This document shows positions 9,717-18,930 of a stretch of DNA of 64,000 bases, piece after piece. The position numbers were made by a program, and so were the translations under genes. Origin of the DNA: Escherichia sp. ESNIH1 (lineage in GTDB: Bacteria; Pseudomonadota; Gammaproteobacteria; Enterobacterales; Enterobacteriaceae); assembly GCA_002918705.1 (NCBI GenBank), contig PQKR01000002.1, positions 310,001 to 374,000 on the forward strand, in the 5' to 3' direction. The stretch's first letter is position 1, and each line of letters begins with the position of its first letter. A model generated the notes under the pieces. That model ran no database searches. It saw nothing but the letters and a program-made list of their open reading frames with translations, and was not told the origin of the DNA.

Positions 9717-9767
9717 CGTCATCTGCGCGATCGTTCCCGCGTCGATGACGCTCCATTTCACCAGCTA

Positions 9768-9781
9768 GCTGAAACGATTCA
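9768..9781. promoter_or_regulatory. Cra (FruR) operator 2 upstream of fruB
   Basis: GCTGAAACGATTCA matches the asymmetric Cra consensus and lies about 23 bp before the fruB start codon, 65 bp downstream of operator 1. Confidence 0.85.
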
Positions 9782-9803
9782 AGTTCAGCAGGAGTGGAGA
9801 TTC

Positions 9804-10934
9804 ATGTTCCAGTTATCCGTTCAGGACATCCATCCGGGCCAGCAGGCCGGTAATAAAGAAGAGGCGATTCGCCAGATAGCGGGCGCGCTGGTGCAGGCGG
9901 GCAACGTGGCTGACGGCTACGTGGCCGGTATGCTCGCGCGCGAGCAACAGACCTCAACCTTCCTTGGCAACGGCATCGCTATTCCGCACGGCACCACTGA
10001 TACCCGTGACCAGGTGCTGAAAACCGGCGTGCAGGTCTATCAGTTCCCGCAGGGCGTCCTGTGGGGGGAAGGGCAGGTAGCCTATGTCGCTATTGGTATT
10101 GCTGCCAGCTCCGATGAGCATTTGGGCCTGCTGCGCCAGCTGACCCACGTTCTGAGCGACGACGACGTGGCAGCCCAGCTGCAATCCGCCACGACTGCGG
10201 AAGAGCTGCGTGCCCTGCTGATGGGTGAAAAGCAGAGCGCTGGCATGAAGCTGGATAATGAAACCCTGACTCTCGACGTTGCAGCCAGCGATCTGGTGAC
10301 GCTGCAGGCGCTGAACGCCGGACGTCTGAAAGAGGCGGGGGCGGTTGACGTTAACTTTGTGACCCGCGCCATCAGCGAACAGCCGCTGAACCTCGGCCAG
10401 GGGATCTGGCTGAACGACAGCGCCGAAGGCAACCTGCAGAGCGCCATTGCCGTCAGCCGGGCGGCAAACGCCTTTGACGTGAACGGCGAGCGCGCGGCGC
10501 TGCTGGTGAGCGTGGCGATGACCGACAACGGCCCGGAAGCGGTGCTGAAGCGTCTGGCTGACATTTTGCTGGCCAACAAAGCTGACCGTCTGCTGTCCGC
10601 TGACTCCGCCACGCTGCTGGCATTGCTCACCAGCGATGATGCGCTGAAGGCTGACGTGCTGAACGCCGAGTTTGTCGTGCGCAACGAACACGGCCTGCAC
10701 GCCCGTCCAGGAACGATGCTGGTGAACACCATTAAACAGTTTAATAGCGACGTGACGGTTACCAATCTGGACGGCAGCGGCAAGCCTGCCAACGGCCGCA
10801 GCCTGATGAAGGTTGTGGCGCTGGGCGTGAAGAAGGGCCATCGCCTGCGCTTTACCGCTCAGGGTGAGGATGCTGAACAGGCGCTGAAGGCGATTGGCGA
10901 AGCCATCGCGGCCGGTCTGGGGGAGGGCGCATAA
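9804..10934 (+). CDS. fruB: Fructose PTS diphosphoryl transfer protein FruB (EIIA-M-HPr)
   Basis: FruB (FPr) carries phosphate from enzyme I to the fructose transporter FruA. The 376-residue protein has an N-terminal EIIA-Fru domain (about 1-145) with the phosphorylated His62 in IAIPHG, a central M domain, and a C-terminal HPr-like domain (about 288-376) with His299 in LHARPG. Both histidines fall at the E. coli positions. It is the first gene of fruBKA; its TAA stop overlaps the fruK ATG by one base, indicating coupled translation. Cra operators lie directly upstream. Confidence 0.97.
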   Translation: MFQLSVQDIHPGQQAGNKEEAIRQIAGALVQAGNVADGYVAGMLAREQQTSTFLGNGIAIPHGTTDTRDQVLKTGVQVYQFPQGVLWGEGQVAYVAIGIAASSDEHLGLLRQLTHVLSDDDVAAQLQSATTAEELRALLMGEKQSAGMKLDNETLTLDVAASDLVTLQALNAGRLKEAGAVDVNFVTRAISEQPLNLGQGIWLNDSAEGNLQSAIAVSRAANAFDVNGERAALLVSVAMTDNGPEAVLKRLADILLANKADRLLSADSATLLALLTSDDALKADVLNAEFVVRNEHGLHARPGTMLVNTIKQFNSDVTVTNLDGSGKPANGRSLMKVVALGVKKGHRLRFTAQGEDAEQALKAIGEAIAAGLGEGA

Positions 10935-11872
10935 TGAGCAGACGTGTTGCCACCATCACCCTTAACCCAGCCTATGACCTGGTCGGATTCACCCCGGAAA
11001 TTGAGCGCGGTGAAGTCAACCTCGTGCGCACCACCGGCCTGCACGCTGCAGGTAAAGGGATCAACGTTGCCAAGGTGCTTAAAGACTTAGGGATTGACGT
11101 CACCGTCGGCGGCTTCCTCGGCAAAGATAACCAGGATGGCTTCCAGCAGCTGTTTAGCGAGCTGGGTATTGCTAACCGTTTCCAGGTAGTGCAGGGCCGT
11201 ACCCGCATCAACGTTAAGCTGACCGAAAAAGACAGCGAGGTCACCGATTTCAACTTCTCCGGTTTTGAAGTGACCCCGGCGGACTGGGAACGCTTTGTCG
11301 CCGACTCCCTGAGCTGGCTGGGCCAGTTCGATATGGTCTGCGTCAGCGGCAGCCTGCCGGCCGGCGTCAGTCCGGAAGCCTTTACCGACTGGATGACGCG
11401 TCTGCGCAGCCAGTGCCCATGCATCATTTTTGACAGCAGCCGTGAGGCGCTGGTTGCCGGGCTGAAAGCCGCGCCGTGGCTGGTGAAGCCGAACCGCCGC
11501 GAGCTGGAGATCTGGGCCGGGCGTAAGCTGCCTGAGCTGAAAGATGTGATTGAAGCCGCTCATGCCCTTCGCGAGCAGGGGATCGCCCACGTGGTGATTT
11601 CGCTGGGTGCGGAAGGGGCACTGTGGGTTAACGCTTCAGGCGAATGGATCGCCAAACCGCCGTCAATGGAGGTGGTAAGCACCGTTGGCGCAGGGGATTC
11701 GATGGTTGGCGGTCTGATTTACGGCCTGCTGATGCGTGAATCCAGTGAGCATACGTTACGCCTTGCGACCGCGGTCGCGGCGCTGGCCGTTAGCCAGAGT
11801 AACGTGGGCATTACCGATCGTACCCAGTTAGCCGCGATGATGGCGCGCGTTGACTTAAAACCTTTTAACTAA
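10934..11872 (+). CDS. fruK: 1-phosphofructokinase FruK
   Basis: FruK phosphorylates fructose 1-phosphate to fructose 1,6-bisphosphate in the cytoplasm. The 312-residue PfkB-family (ribokinase fold) protein has the N-terminal substrate motif with GLHAAGKGINVAKVL near residue 35 and the C-terminal signature STVGAGDSMVGG containing the catalytic Asp. Its length equals E. coli FruK. It overlaps fruB by one base and is 15 bp from fruA. By consuming fructose 1-phosphate it also tunes Cra activity. Confidence 0.97.
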   Translation: MSRRVATITLNPAYDLVGFTPEIERGEVNLVRTTGLHAAGKGINVAKVLKDLGIDVTVGGFLGKDNQDGFQQLFSELGIANRFQVVQGRTRINVKLTEKDSEVTDFNFSGFEVTPADWERFVADSLSWLGQFDMVCVSGSLPAGVSPEAFTDWMTRLRSQCPCIIFDSSREALVAGLKAAPWLVKPNRRELEIWAGRKLPELKDVIEAAHALREQGIAHVVISLGAEGALWVNASGEWIAKPPSMEVVSTVGAGDSMVGGLIYGLLMRESSEHTLRLATAVAALAVSQSNVGITDRTQLAAMMARVDLKPFN

Positions 11873-11887
11873 CAGCAGGAGAGCATA

Positions 11888-13585
11888 ATGAAAACGCTGC
11901 TGATTATTGACTCCGCTCTTGGACAGGCTCGCGCTTACATGGCGAAAACCCTGCTGGGTGCGGCAGCACAAAAAGCAAATCTGCAATTTATCGACAACCC
12001 GAATGAAGCAGAGCTGGCGATTGTACTCGGCTCCAGCGTGCCAAACGACAGCGCCCTGAGCGGCAAGAAGGTGTGGCTCGGCGACGTAAACCGCGCTGTA
12101 GCACACCCGGAGCTGTTCCTGAGCGAGGCGAAAAGCCACGCCGCGGTCTACAGCGCGCCGGTCGCCACTGCTGCGACTGCCGCTCCGGCGGCGAGTGGCG
12201 GCGTGAAGCGCATCGTGGCGGTGACCGCGTGCCCGACCGGCGTAGCGCATACCTTTATGGCGGCAGAAGCGATCGAAACCGAAGCCAAAAAACGCGGCTG
12301 GTGGGTGAAGGTTGAAACCCGCGGCTCCGTGGGTGCTGGCAATGCCATCACCCCGGAAGAGGTGGCCGAGGCGGATCTGGTGATCGTTGCGGCAGATATC
12401 GAAGTGGACCTGGCGAAGTTTGCCGGTAAGCCGATGTATCGCACCACCACCGGGCTGGCGCTGAAGAAAACCGCGCAGGAGCTGGATAAAGCCCAGGCGG
12501 AAGCCAAGCCTTATCAGCCTTCCGGCAAAGCCCAGGCGGCGACGGAAGGGAAGAAAGAGGGCGCGGGCGCGTACCGTCACCTGCTGACCGGCGTCTCCTA
12601 TATGCTGCCGATGGTCGTGGCGGGCGGTCTCTGTATCGCTCTGTCATTCGCCTTTGGTATCGAAGCGTTTAAAACCCCTGATACCCTGGCCGCTGCGCTG
12701 ATGCAGATCGGTGGCGGCTCGGCGTTCGCGCTGATGGTACCGGTGCTGGCAGGTTACATTGCGTTCTCTATTGCCGACCGTCCGGGTCTGACCCCGGGCC
12801 TGATTGGCGGCATGCTGGCCGTCAGCACCGGCTCCGGCTTTATCGGCGGTATCATTGCGGGCTTCCTTGCCGGCTATGTGGCGAAGGCGATCAGCCAGAA
12901 GCTGAAGCTGCCGCCGAGCATGGAGGCGCTGAAGCCAATCCTGATCATTCCGCTCTTCTCCAGCCTGGTGGTTGGCCTGGCGATGATCTACCTGATCGGC
13001 AAACCGGTTGCAGGCATCCTGACGGGCCTGACCCACTGGCTGCAGACTATGGGTACGGCGAATGCGGTCCTGCTGGGGGCGATCCTCGGTGGCATGATGT
13101 GTACCGATATGGGCGGTCCGGTTAACAAAGCGGCTTATGCCTTCGGCGTTGGCCTGCTGAGTACCCAGACCTATGCGCCGATGGCCGCCATCATGGCAGC
13201 GGGCATGGTACCGCCGCTGGCGATGGGTGTGGCAACGATGGTGGCCCGTAAGAAGTTTGATAAAGGGCAGCAGGAGGGTGGCAAAGCCGCGCTGGTGCTG
13301 GGCCTGTGCTTCATCTCCGAAGGGGCGATTCCATTCGCCGCGCGCGATCCGATGCGGGTGATCCCGTGCTGCATCGTGGGTGGCGCGGTGACCGGGGCTA
13401 TCTCGATGGCGATTGGCGCGAAGCTGATGGCGCCGCACGGCGGTCTGTTTGTGCTGCTGATCCCGGGTGCTATTACGCCGGTGCTGGGCTACCTGGTGGC
13501 CATCGTTGCCGGTACGCTGCTGGCGGGTCTGGCTTACGCCTTCCTGAAGCGTCCGGAAGCGGAGATGGCGGTGAAAACCGCGTAA
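11888..13585 (+). CDS. fruA: Fructose PTS permease FruA (EIIB'BC)
   Basis: FruA imports fructose and phosphorylates it at C1. The 565-residue protein has a degenerate EIIB' domain (about 1-85), a short Ala-rich linker, the active EIIB domain with the phosphorylated cysteine Cys115 in TACPTGVAHT, another linker (about 205-225) and a membrane EIIC domain of about nine or ten helices. Its length and order match the E. coli protein (563). It is the last gene of fruBKA and is followed by a strong terminator. Confidence 0.97.
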   Translation: MKTLLIIDSALGQARAYMAKTLLGAAAQKANLQFIDNPNEAELAIVLGSSVPNDSALSGKKVWLGDVNRAVAHPELFLSEAKSHAAVYSAPVATAATAAPAASGGVKRIVAVTACPTGVAHTFMAAEAIETEAKKRGWWVKVETRGSVGAGNAITPEEVAEADLVIVAADIEVDLAKFAGKPMYRTTTGLALKKTAQELDKAQAEAKPYQPSGKAQAATEGKKEGAGAYRHLLTGVSYMLPMVVAGGLCIALSFAFGIEAFKTPDTLAAALMQIGGGSAFALMVPVLAGYIAFSIADRPGLTPGLIGGMLAVSTGSGFIGGIIAGFLAGYVAKAISQKLKLPPSMEALKPILIIPLFSSLVVGLAMIYLIGKPVAGILTGLTHWLQTMGTANAVLLGAILGGMMCTDMGGPVNKAAYAFGVGLLSTQTYAPMAAIMAAGMVPPLAMGVATMVARKKFDKGQQEGGKAALVLGLCFISEGAIPFAARDPMRVIPCCIVGGAVTGAISMAIGAKLMAPHGGLFVLLIPGAITPVLGYLVAIVAGTLLAGLAYAFLKRPEAEMAVKTA

Positions 13586-13598
13586 CGCGTGCGGGATC

Positions 13599-13629
13599 AA
13601 AAAAGGCAGCCCACGGGCTGCCTTTTTTT
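13599..13629 (+). terminator. Rho-independent terminator of fruBKA
   Basis: An 8-bp GC-rich stem (GGCAGCCC with GGGCTGCC, 13605-13622, loop AC) is preceded by six A and followed by seven T residues; it can act in both directions. Confidence 0.92.
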
Positions 13630-13630
13630 G

Positions 13631-13710
13631 CGCCCGGTGGCGCTACGCTTACCGGCCTACAAGACCGTGAGATTTTGTAAGCCGAGCAAAGCGAAGCCAC
13701 CGTCCGGCAT
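13631..13710. repeat. REP-type repeat pair, left copy flanking the structured element
   Basis: An inverted pair of REP units (13631-13660 and 13677-13710), with a few substitutions relative to the copies at 7.2 and 14.1 kb. Confidence 0.75.
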
Positions 13711-13792
13711 TAAGAACATACAGCGACAGAGACGCCACTTTATGCTCGATATTAAAGCAAGGTGTTGGGTCCGGCTGAAAATTGCTGAGGCG

Positions 13793-13965
13793 TTCACTTA
13801 CGGCCGGGGCAGCCCGCATGGATGCGGGCTGAGGGCGTGACTTACAGGGACGTTGCATCTCGCCCGACCCGAAAGCCGAAAGGGATAAGCCGAGGGAACC
13901 GCGCAGCGGCGATTTTCCCTGCCGGGAGCCCGGGTCGCCAGGGTGGTGGCGGTGAGCCACCCTGG
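13793..13965. repeat. Hairpin-rich non-coding element between two REP pairs
   Basis: This GC-rich stretch folds into an ordered set of stems. Stem 1 is 13811-13819 with 13822-13830. A closing stem 13865-13871 with 13931-13937 encloses a hairpin 13893-13902 with 13906-13920 (AGGGAACCGC / GCGG...TTCCCT). Stem 3 is 13938-13946 with 13957-13965. No ORF here has a ribosome site or resembles a known protein. It looks like a dispersed repeat or structured RNA element of enterobacteria, but I cannot name it. The surrounding 13711-13792 and 13966-14056 show nothing I can assign. Confidence 0.5.
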
Positions 13966-14056
13966 CACGTTCACGTGTACAACTTTCTCAGATAAGCAGG
14001 GTAGTTGAGGTGAACGGAAACCACTGCGGGCTCGTATATTCTTCCTGCTTTTTTTA

Positions 14057-14135
14057 CGCCCGGTGGCGCTACGCTTACCGGGCCTACAGGATCGTGCAGT
14101 TTGTAGGCCGGGCAAGGCGTAGCCGCCGCCCGGTG
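14057..14135. repeat. REP-type repeat pair, right copy
   Basis: Inverted REP units at 14057-14087 and 14103-14135 end nine bases before the nfo stop codon. Confidence 0.8.
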
Positions 14136-14143
14136 TTCCTGTC

Positions 14144-15001
14144 TTAAACCGTGGCTGTCTGCACCTGCTGCGCCTTCAGCCACGCAATCTCTTCATCCCA
14201 GATATCTGAGTTAATGGTCTCGAGGATCAGCGGAATACCGTCGAAGCGTGCATCCTGCATGATCCAGCTAAAGGCTTCGTGGCCAATGTTGCCTTCGCCC
14301 AGGCTGTGATGGCGGTCGACGCGGCTGGCAAAGGCGCTTTTGGCATCGTTGAGGTGCATTCCCCGTAAATACTGGAAGCCGACGATCCGCTCAAACTCGG
14401 CAAAGGTCTTTTCACAGGGCTCGCTGCCGCGCAGATCGTACCCCGCCGCAAAGGCATGGCAGGTATCGATGCAGACGCCGACGCGGGACTTATCCTCTAC
14501 GCCGTCAATAATTGCCGCCAGGTGCTCAAACTTAAAGCCGAGGTTGCTGCCCTGGCCTGCGGTATTCTCAATCACCGCCGTGACGCCCTCGGTTTTATCC
14601 AGCGCGATGTTGATCGACTCGGCGATGCGCGCCAGGCATTCATCCTCTGGGATCTGCATCAGGTGGCTACCGGGGTGGAAGTTCAGCAGGGTGAGCCCCA
14701 GCTGCTCGCAGCGCTGCATCTCATCAATGAAGGCTTCCCGGGACTTCTCCAGCGCTTCGGCTACCGGGTGCCCCAGATTAATCAGATAACTGTCGTGGGG
14801 CAGGATCTGGCCCGGACCAAAGCGGTGTTTTTCGCAGGCGGCCTTAAACTCGTTGATTGTCGCGCCACTGAGCGCCGCCGCCCGCCACTGGCGCTGGTTT
14901 TTGGTAAACAGGGCAAAGGCGGTGGCCCCGATCTCTGCCGCACGTACGGCAGCATTTGCCACGCCACCCGCCGCGCTAACATGCGCGCCAATAAATTTCA
15001 T
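14144..15001 (-). CDS. nfo: Endonuclease IV Nfo
   Basis: Nfo is a zinc-dependent AP endonuclease that cleaves DNA 5' of abasic sites and removes blocked 3' ends in base excision repair. The 285-residue TIM-barrel protein equals the E. coli length. It shows the family signatures [25 protein letters not shown] and [22 protein letters not shown] (the last is listed only by its key residues in most descriptions), which supply the His, Asp and Glu ligands for three zinc ions. It is SoxRS-controlled in E. coli; I could not confirm a soxbox here. It is followed by REP repeats. Confidence 0.97.
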   Translation of the reverse strand: MKFIGAHVSAAGGVANAAVRAAEIGATAFALFTKNQRQWRAAALSGATINEFKAACEKHRFGPGQILPHDSYLINLGHPVAEALEKSREAFIDEMQRCEQLGLTLLNFHPGSHLMQIPEDECLARIAESINIALDKTEGVTAVIENTAGQGSNLGFKFEHLAAIIDGVEDKSRVGVCIDTCHAFAAGYDLRGSEPCEKTFAEFERIVGFQYLRGMHLNDAKSAFASRVDRHHSLGEGNIGHEAFSWIMQDARFDGIPLILETINSDIWDEEIAWLKAQQVQTATV

Positions 15002-15076
15002 CTACTACTCCTGTAAAACCCGCAGGTAAAAACAAAGGCGTATGATAGCGGGTTCGCTACAGTAGAATGTATTGAT

Positions 15077-16123
15077 TTATGCCATTAGATAATGAACCGC
15101 CAGGTTGATGGCGCCGCCGCCGACAATTAGCCAGGTAAAGAGCAGTAGCGCCATCAGCAACGGCCGCGCCCCTGCTTTGCGAATTGCGCTAACGTGGGTG
15201 GTTACGCCCAGCGCCGCCATTGCCATTGCCAGCAGCAGGGTATCCAGCGTAATCAGCATATCGATAGCGGCTTTCGGCAGCAGGCCAAAGGAGTTAAACA
15301 CCGCAACCGCAATAAACAGGATCGCAAACCACGGGATCGTAATCTTGCTGCGTTGACCGTCGTTAGTCGGGGCCAGCTGCTTCACGCGGGCCGCAAGCAG
15401 GATGAGAAACGGTGCCAGCATCATTACGCGCAGCATTTTCGCAATGACCGCTGCACTCTCTGTTTCCGGGCTAACGGCATGGCCTGCGGCAACCACCTGA
15501 GCGACCTCATGCATGGTCGATCCTATATAGATGCCGTAGCTCTCGGGGGTAAACCAGTGCGTAACCAGGGGATAGAGGGCCGGGTAGATGAAAATAGCCA
15601 GCGTGCCGAAAATCATTACCGTGGCAATGGCCACTGTCACCTTGCTGGATTCGGCTTTCAGCACCGGCTCGGTAGCCAACACCGCCGCCGCGCCGCAGAT
15701 GCTGCTGCCTGCGCCGATCAGCCAGCTGGTGTGCTTGTCGAGGCCGAATACTTTCTGCCCCAGCAGGCAGGCCAGTAAAAAGGTGCTGGAGAGGGTCAGT
15801 ACGTCAATAACGATGCCGCTGACGCCGACGTCAGCAATCTGAGAGAACGTCAGGCGAAAGCCATACAGAATGATCCCCAGCCGCAGCAGGTGCTGTTTGG
15901 CAAACACAATCCCGCCCTCGCAGGGCTGTCCAATCTGCGGATAAAGGGTGTTGCCGAGCACCATCCCGATTAAAATAGCCAGCGAAAGCGCGCTAAAACC
16001 GGCACCGGAAACCGCAGGGATCGTGCCGCTCCACAGCGCCACGCCAGCAACGGCAGCGCTTAGCGCCAGGCCTGGCACGAGATGCCCGACGCTACGATGA
16101 TGTTTTAATGTAAGTTCAGCCAT
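15077..16123 (-). CDS. yeiH: YeiH family (UPF0324) inner-membrane protein, putative exporter
   Basis: This 348-residue protein has about ten hydrophobic segments and belongs to the YeiH/UPF0324 family, annotated as a putative sulfate exporter without firm biochemical proof. It lacks a signal peptide, and its length matches E. coli YeiH (349). It is divergent from the LysR regulator yeiE with 123 bp between, so YeiE is a natural candidate for its control. The intergenic AT-rich stretch (16170-16206) would hold both promoters. Confidence 0.9.
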   Translation of the reverse strand: MAELTLKHHRSVGHLVPGLALSAAVAGVALWSGTIPAVSGAGFSALSLAILIGMVLGNTLYPQIGQPCEGGIVFAKQHLLRLGIILYGFRLTFSQIADVGVSGIVIDVLTLSSTFLLACLLGQKVFGLDKHTSWLIGAGSSICGAAAVLATEPVLKAESSKVTVAIATVMIFGTLAIFIYPALYPLVTHWFTPESYGIYIGSTMHEVAQVVAAGHAVSPETESAAVIAKMLRVMMLAPFLILLAARVKQLAPTNDGQRSKITIPWFAILFIAVAVFNSFGLLPKAAIDMLITLDTLLLAMAMAALGVTTHVSAIRKAGARPLLMALLLFTWLIVGGGAINLAVHYLMA

Positions 16124-16246
16124 AACCTTCTCCTCTGTCGGGATAAAAAGGTTACGTCGGGCTGGCTTAAAAATAAAATTGATTATATATTTATAATCAA
16201 TCTATATAAGTGGTAAGTGCGACGCTTGCCCGACAGGATCCTGACC

Positions 16247-17113
16247 ATGCATATCACCCTGCGCCAGCTGGCCGTCTTTGCTGAAGTGCTGAAAAGCGGC
16301 TCAACAACCCAGGCTTCCCAGATGCTCGCGCTTTCGCAGTCGGCGGTCAGCGCGGCCCTGACCGATCTGGAGGGGCAGCTTGGTGTGCAGCTTTTTGACC
16401 GGGTTGGCAAGCGGCTGGTGGTTAACGAGCATGGGCGACTGCTCTATCCCCGCGCGCTGGCCCTCCTTGAACAGGCCACAGAAATAGAGCAGCTGTTCCG
16501 GGAAGATAACGGGGCGATCCGCGTCTACGCCAGCAGCACCATCGGCAACTATATCCTGCCGGAGATCATCGCCCGCTACCGTCGCGACTTTCCAGGACTG
16601 CCGCTGGAGATGAGCGTAGGTAACAGTCAGGACGTGATTAATGCGGTAGCGGATTTCCGCGTGGATATTGGCCTGATTGAGGGGCCGTGCCATACCGCCG
16701 AGATTGTATCCGAGCCCTGGCTGGAGGATGAGCTGGTGGTGTTTGCCTCCCCGGCCTCGCCGCTGTTGCAGGGCGATGTCACGCTGGAGCGCCTTGCCAG
16801 TGCGCCGTGGATCCTGCGCGAACGCGGATCCGGTACCCGCGAGCTGGTTGACTATCTGCTGCTCTCCCTCCTGCCACAGTTTCATCTCGGCATGGAGCTG
16901 GGCAACTCCGAAGCCATTAAACATGCGGTGCGCCACGGGCTGGGTATTAGCTGCCTGTCACGCCGGGTGATTGCCGAGCAGCTGGAGACCGGCACGCTTA
17001 AGGAGATTGCCATTCCGCTGCCGCGCCTGGTGCGTACGCTGTGGCGCATCCATCACCGGCAGAAGCACCTCTCCAACGCCCTGAAGCGTTTTCTGCGCTA
17101 CTGTGAAATATAA
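16247..17113 (+). CDS. yeiE: LysR-type transcriptional regulator YeiE
   Basis: YeiE is a LysR-type DNA-binding regulator, linked in the enterobacterial literature to sulfite response, iron homeostasis and lysP control. The 288-residue product has an N-terminal winged helix-turn-helix (about 1-60, with the [14 protein letters not shown] recognition segment) and a C-terminal periplasmic-binding-like effector domain. I chose ATG 16247 ([11 protein letters not shown]), which has AGGA upstream; the frame also opens at 16217 but the added ten residues are not conserved. Divergent from yeiH and 130 bp upstream of lysP, as in E. coli. Confidence 0.93.
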   Translation: MHITLRQLAVFAEVLKSGSTTQASQMLALSQSAVSAALTDLEGQLGVQLFDRVGKRLVVNEHGRLLYPRALALLEQATEIEQLFREDNGAIRVYASSTIGNYILPEIIARYRRDFPGLPLEMSVGNSQDVINAVADFRVDIGLIEGPCHTAEIVSEPWLEDELVVFASPASPLLQGDVTLERLASAPWILRERGSGTRELVDYLLLSLLPQFHLGMELGNSEAIKHAVRHGLGISCLSRRVIAEQLETGTLKEIAIPLPRLVRTLWRIHHRQKHLSNALKRFLRYCEI

Positions 17114-17243
17114 GGGATTCTGTGCTTTACTTATAATCCATTACCGATCATGAAGCTCTCTTATAACCGCATATTTGAGCCAGAAGGATGTGGTGACGTC
17201 TGCTACAATCCCGCCTCATTTTTTTGATGGATAGCATTTTCAT

Positions 17244-18713
17244 ATGGTTTCCGAAACTAAAACCACACAAGCGCCCACGCTTCGCCGTGAACTCAAGGCG
17301 CGTCACCTGACCATGATCGCAATTGGCGGATCGATTGGTACAGGTCTTTTCGTTGCCAGTGGCGCAACCATCTCCCAGGCGGGCCCGGGCGGCGCGCTGC
17401 TCTCTTATATATTGATTGGCCTTATGGTTTACTTCCTGATGACCAGTCTCGGCGAGCTGGCGGCCTATATGCCGGTATCCGGTTCGTTTGCAACCTACGG
17501 CCAGAAGTATGTGGAAGAGGGCTTTGGCTTCGCGCTGGGCTGGAACTACTGGTACAACTGGGCGGTGACTATCGCTGTCGACCTGGTCGCCGCGCAGCTG
17601 GTGATGAGCTGGTGGTTCCCGGACACGCCGGGCTGGATCTGGAGCGCGCTGTTCTTAACCGTCATCGTGTTGCTGAACTGGATCTCCGTGAAGGGCTTTG
17701 GCGAGGCGGAGTACTGGTTCTCGCTAATTAAGGTGGCTACCGTCATTATCTTTATCATCGTCGGCGTGATGATGATCCTCGGCATCTTCCACGGTGCAAA
17801 ACCGGCTGGCTGGAGCAACTGGGGCATTGGCGACGCGCCGTTTGCCGGCGGTTTTGCCGCCATGATTGGCGTCGCGATGATTGTAGGCTTCTCCTTCCAG
17901 GGTACCGAGCTGATCGGTATCGCGGCGGGCGAGTCAGAGGATCCAGAGAAGAATATTCCGCGCGCGGTGCGTCAGGTGTTCTGGCGTATCCTGCTGTTCT
18001 ATGTATTCGCTATTCTGATTATTAGCCTGATCATCCCCTATACCGATCCGAGCCTGCTGCGTAACGATGTGAAAGACATCAGCGTCAGCCCGTTCACCCT
18101 GGTATTCGAACATGCGGGCCTGCTCTCAGCGGCGGCGATAATGAACGCGGTGATCCTGACGGCGGTGCTCTCTGCGGGTAACTCGGGGATGTATGCCTCT
18201 ACGCGTATGCTCTACACTCTCGCCTGCGACGGTAAGGCGCCGCGTATTTTCGCCCGTCTCTCTAAGGGCGGCGTACCGCGTAACGCCCTGTATGCGACGA
18301 CGGTGATTGCCGGGCTCTGCTTCCTGACCTCAATGTTTGGCAACCAGACGGTTTACCTGTGGCTGCTGAACACCTCGGGCATGACCGGTTTTATCGCCTG
18401 GCTGGGGATTGCCATCAGCCATTACCGTTTCCGTCGCGGCTACGTGATGCAGGGCCATAGCCTGAGCGATCTGCCGTACCGCTCCGGTTTCTTCCCGCTG
18501 GGGCCCATCTTCGCCTTTGTGCTCTGCCTGATTATCACGCTGGGTCAAAACTACCAGGCCTTCCTCGAAGACACCATCGACTGGGGCGGGGTCGCGGCGA
18601 CCTATATTGGAATTCCGCTGTTCCTGATCATCTGGTTCGGCTACAAGCTGACCCGCGGAACGAAATTTGTCAGCTACAAGGACATGGAGTTCCCGAAAAG
18701 ATTTAACAAATAA
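17244..18713 (+). CDS. lysP: Lysine-specific permease LysP
   Basis: LysP is the proton-coupled lysine importer of the inner membrane and in E. coli also a co-sensor that restrains CadC. The 489-residue amino acid/polyamine/organocation transporter has 12 predicted helices and the family motif IGGSIGTGLFVASG in the first helix. Its length equals E. coli LysP. It follows yeiE in the same direction and ends at a clear terminator. Confidence 0.97.
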   Translation: MVSETKTTQAPTLRRELKARHLTMIAIGGSIGTGLFVASGATISQAGPGGALLSYILIGLMVYFLMTSLGELAAYMPVSGSFATYGQKYVEEGFGFALGWNYWYNWAVTIAVDLVAAQLVMSWWFPDTPGWIWSALFLTVIVLLNWISVKGFGEAEYWFSLIKVATVIIFIIVGVMMILGIFHGAKPAGWSNWGIGDAPFAGGFAAMIGVAMIVGFSFQGTELIGIAAGESEDPEKNIPRAVRQVFWRILLFYVFAILIISLIIPYTDPSLLRNDVKDISVSPFTLVFEHAGLLSAAAIMNAVILTAVLSAGNSGMYASTRMLYTLACDGKAPRIFARLSKGGVPRNALYATTVIAGLCFLTSMFGNQTVYLWLLNTSGMTGFIAWLGIAISHYRFRRGYVMQGHSLSDLPYRSGFFPLGPIFAFVLCLIITLGQNYQAFLEDTIDWGGVAATYIGIPLFLIIWFGYKLTRGTKFVSYKDMEFPKRFNK

Positions 18714-18727
18714 ATCCTTTCACAATC

Positions 18728-18759
18728 AAGCCCTTTCATTTTGAAAGGGCTTTTTTTTG
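18728..18759 (+). terminator. Rho-independent terminator of lysP
   Basis: An 11-bp perfect stem (AAGCCCTTTCA with TGAAAGGGCTT) with a three-base loop, followed by eight or nine T residues. Confidence 0.93.
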
Positions 18760-18808
18760 CCCATCATTTCTCCATAAATCCTCGCCTTGACATAACTTTT
18801 AACAATTA

Positions 18809-18829
18809 AATTGATAATCATTATTATTT
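18809..18829. promoter_or_regulatory. Fur box upstream of cirA
   Basis: AATTGATAATCATTATTAT closely matches the 19-bp Fur consensus (GATAATGATAATCATTATC) and lies about 105 bp before cirA, as expected for an iron-repressed siderophore receptor. Confidence 0.82.
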
Positions 18830-18930
18830 GCTTTATCGTTACGCTCATCCCGCCAACGTAGCGGGAGTTAGATAATACCTTGTGAGCAAAACTTCTTAGA
18901 TTTGTTGTAGTTATCTCATGGAGAAATGGA

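Larger units (their letters stand above)
9434..9803. other. setB-fruB divergent promoter region
   Basis: These 370 bp contain two Cra-type operators close to fruB and an AT-rich centre around 9520-9560. No ORF there has a credible start and ribosome site; the short frames are non-conserved shadows. Confidence 0.7.

Noticed and set aside
12644-13600. A 318-codon minus-strand frame over fruA
   Set aside because: It has Arg/His/Gln-rich composition typical of reverse shadows and no recognisable domain; fruA is certain.
13630-14143. Short ORFs within the REP and hairpin region downstream of fruA
   Set aside because: They run through palindromic repeats, lack ribosome sites and encode Arg/Pro/Gly-rich shadows.
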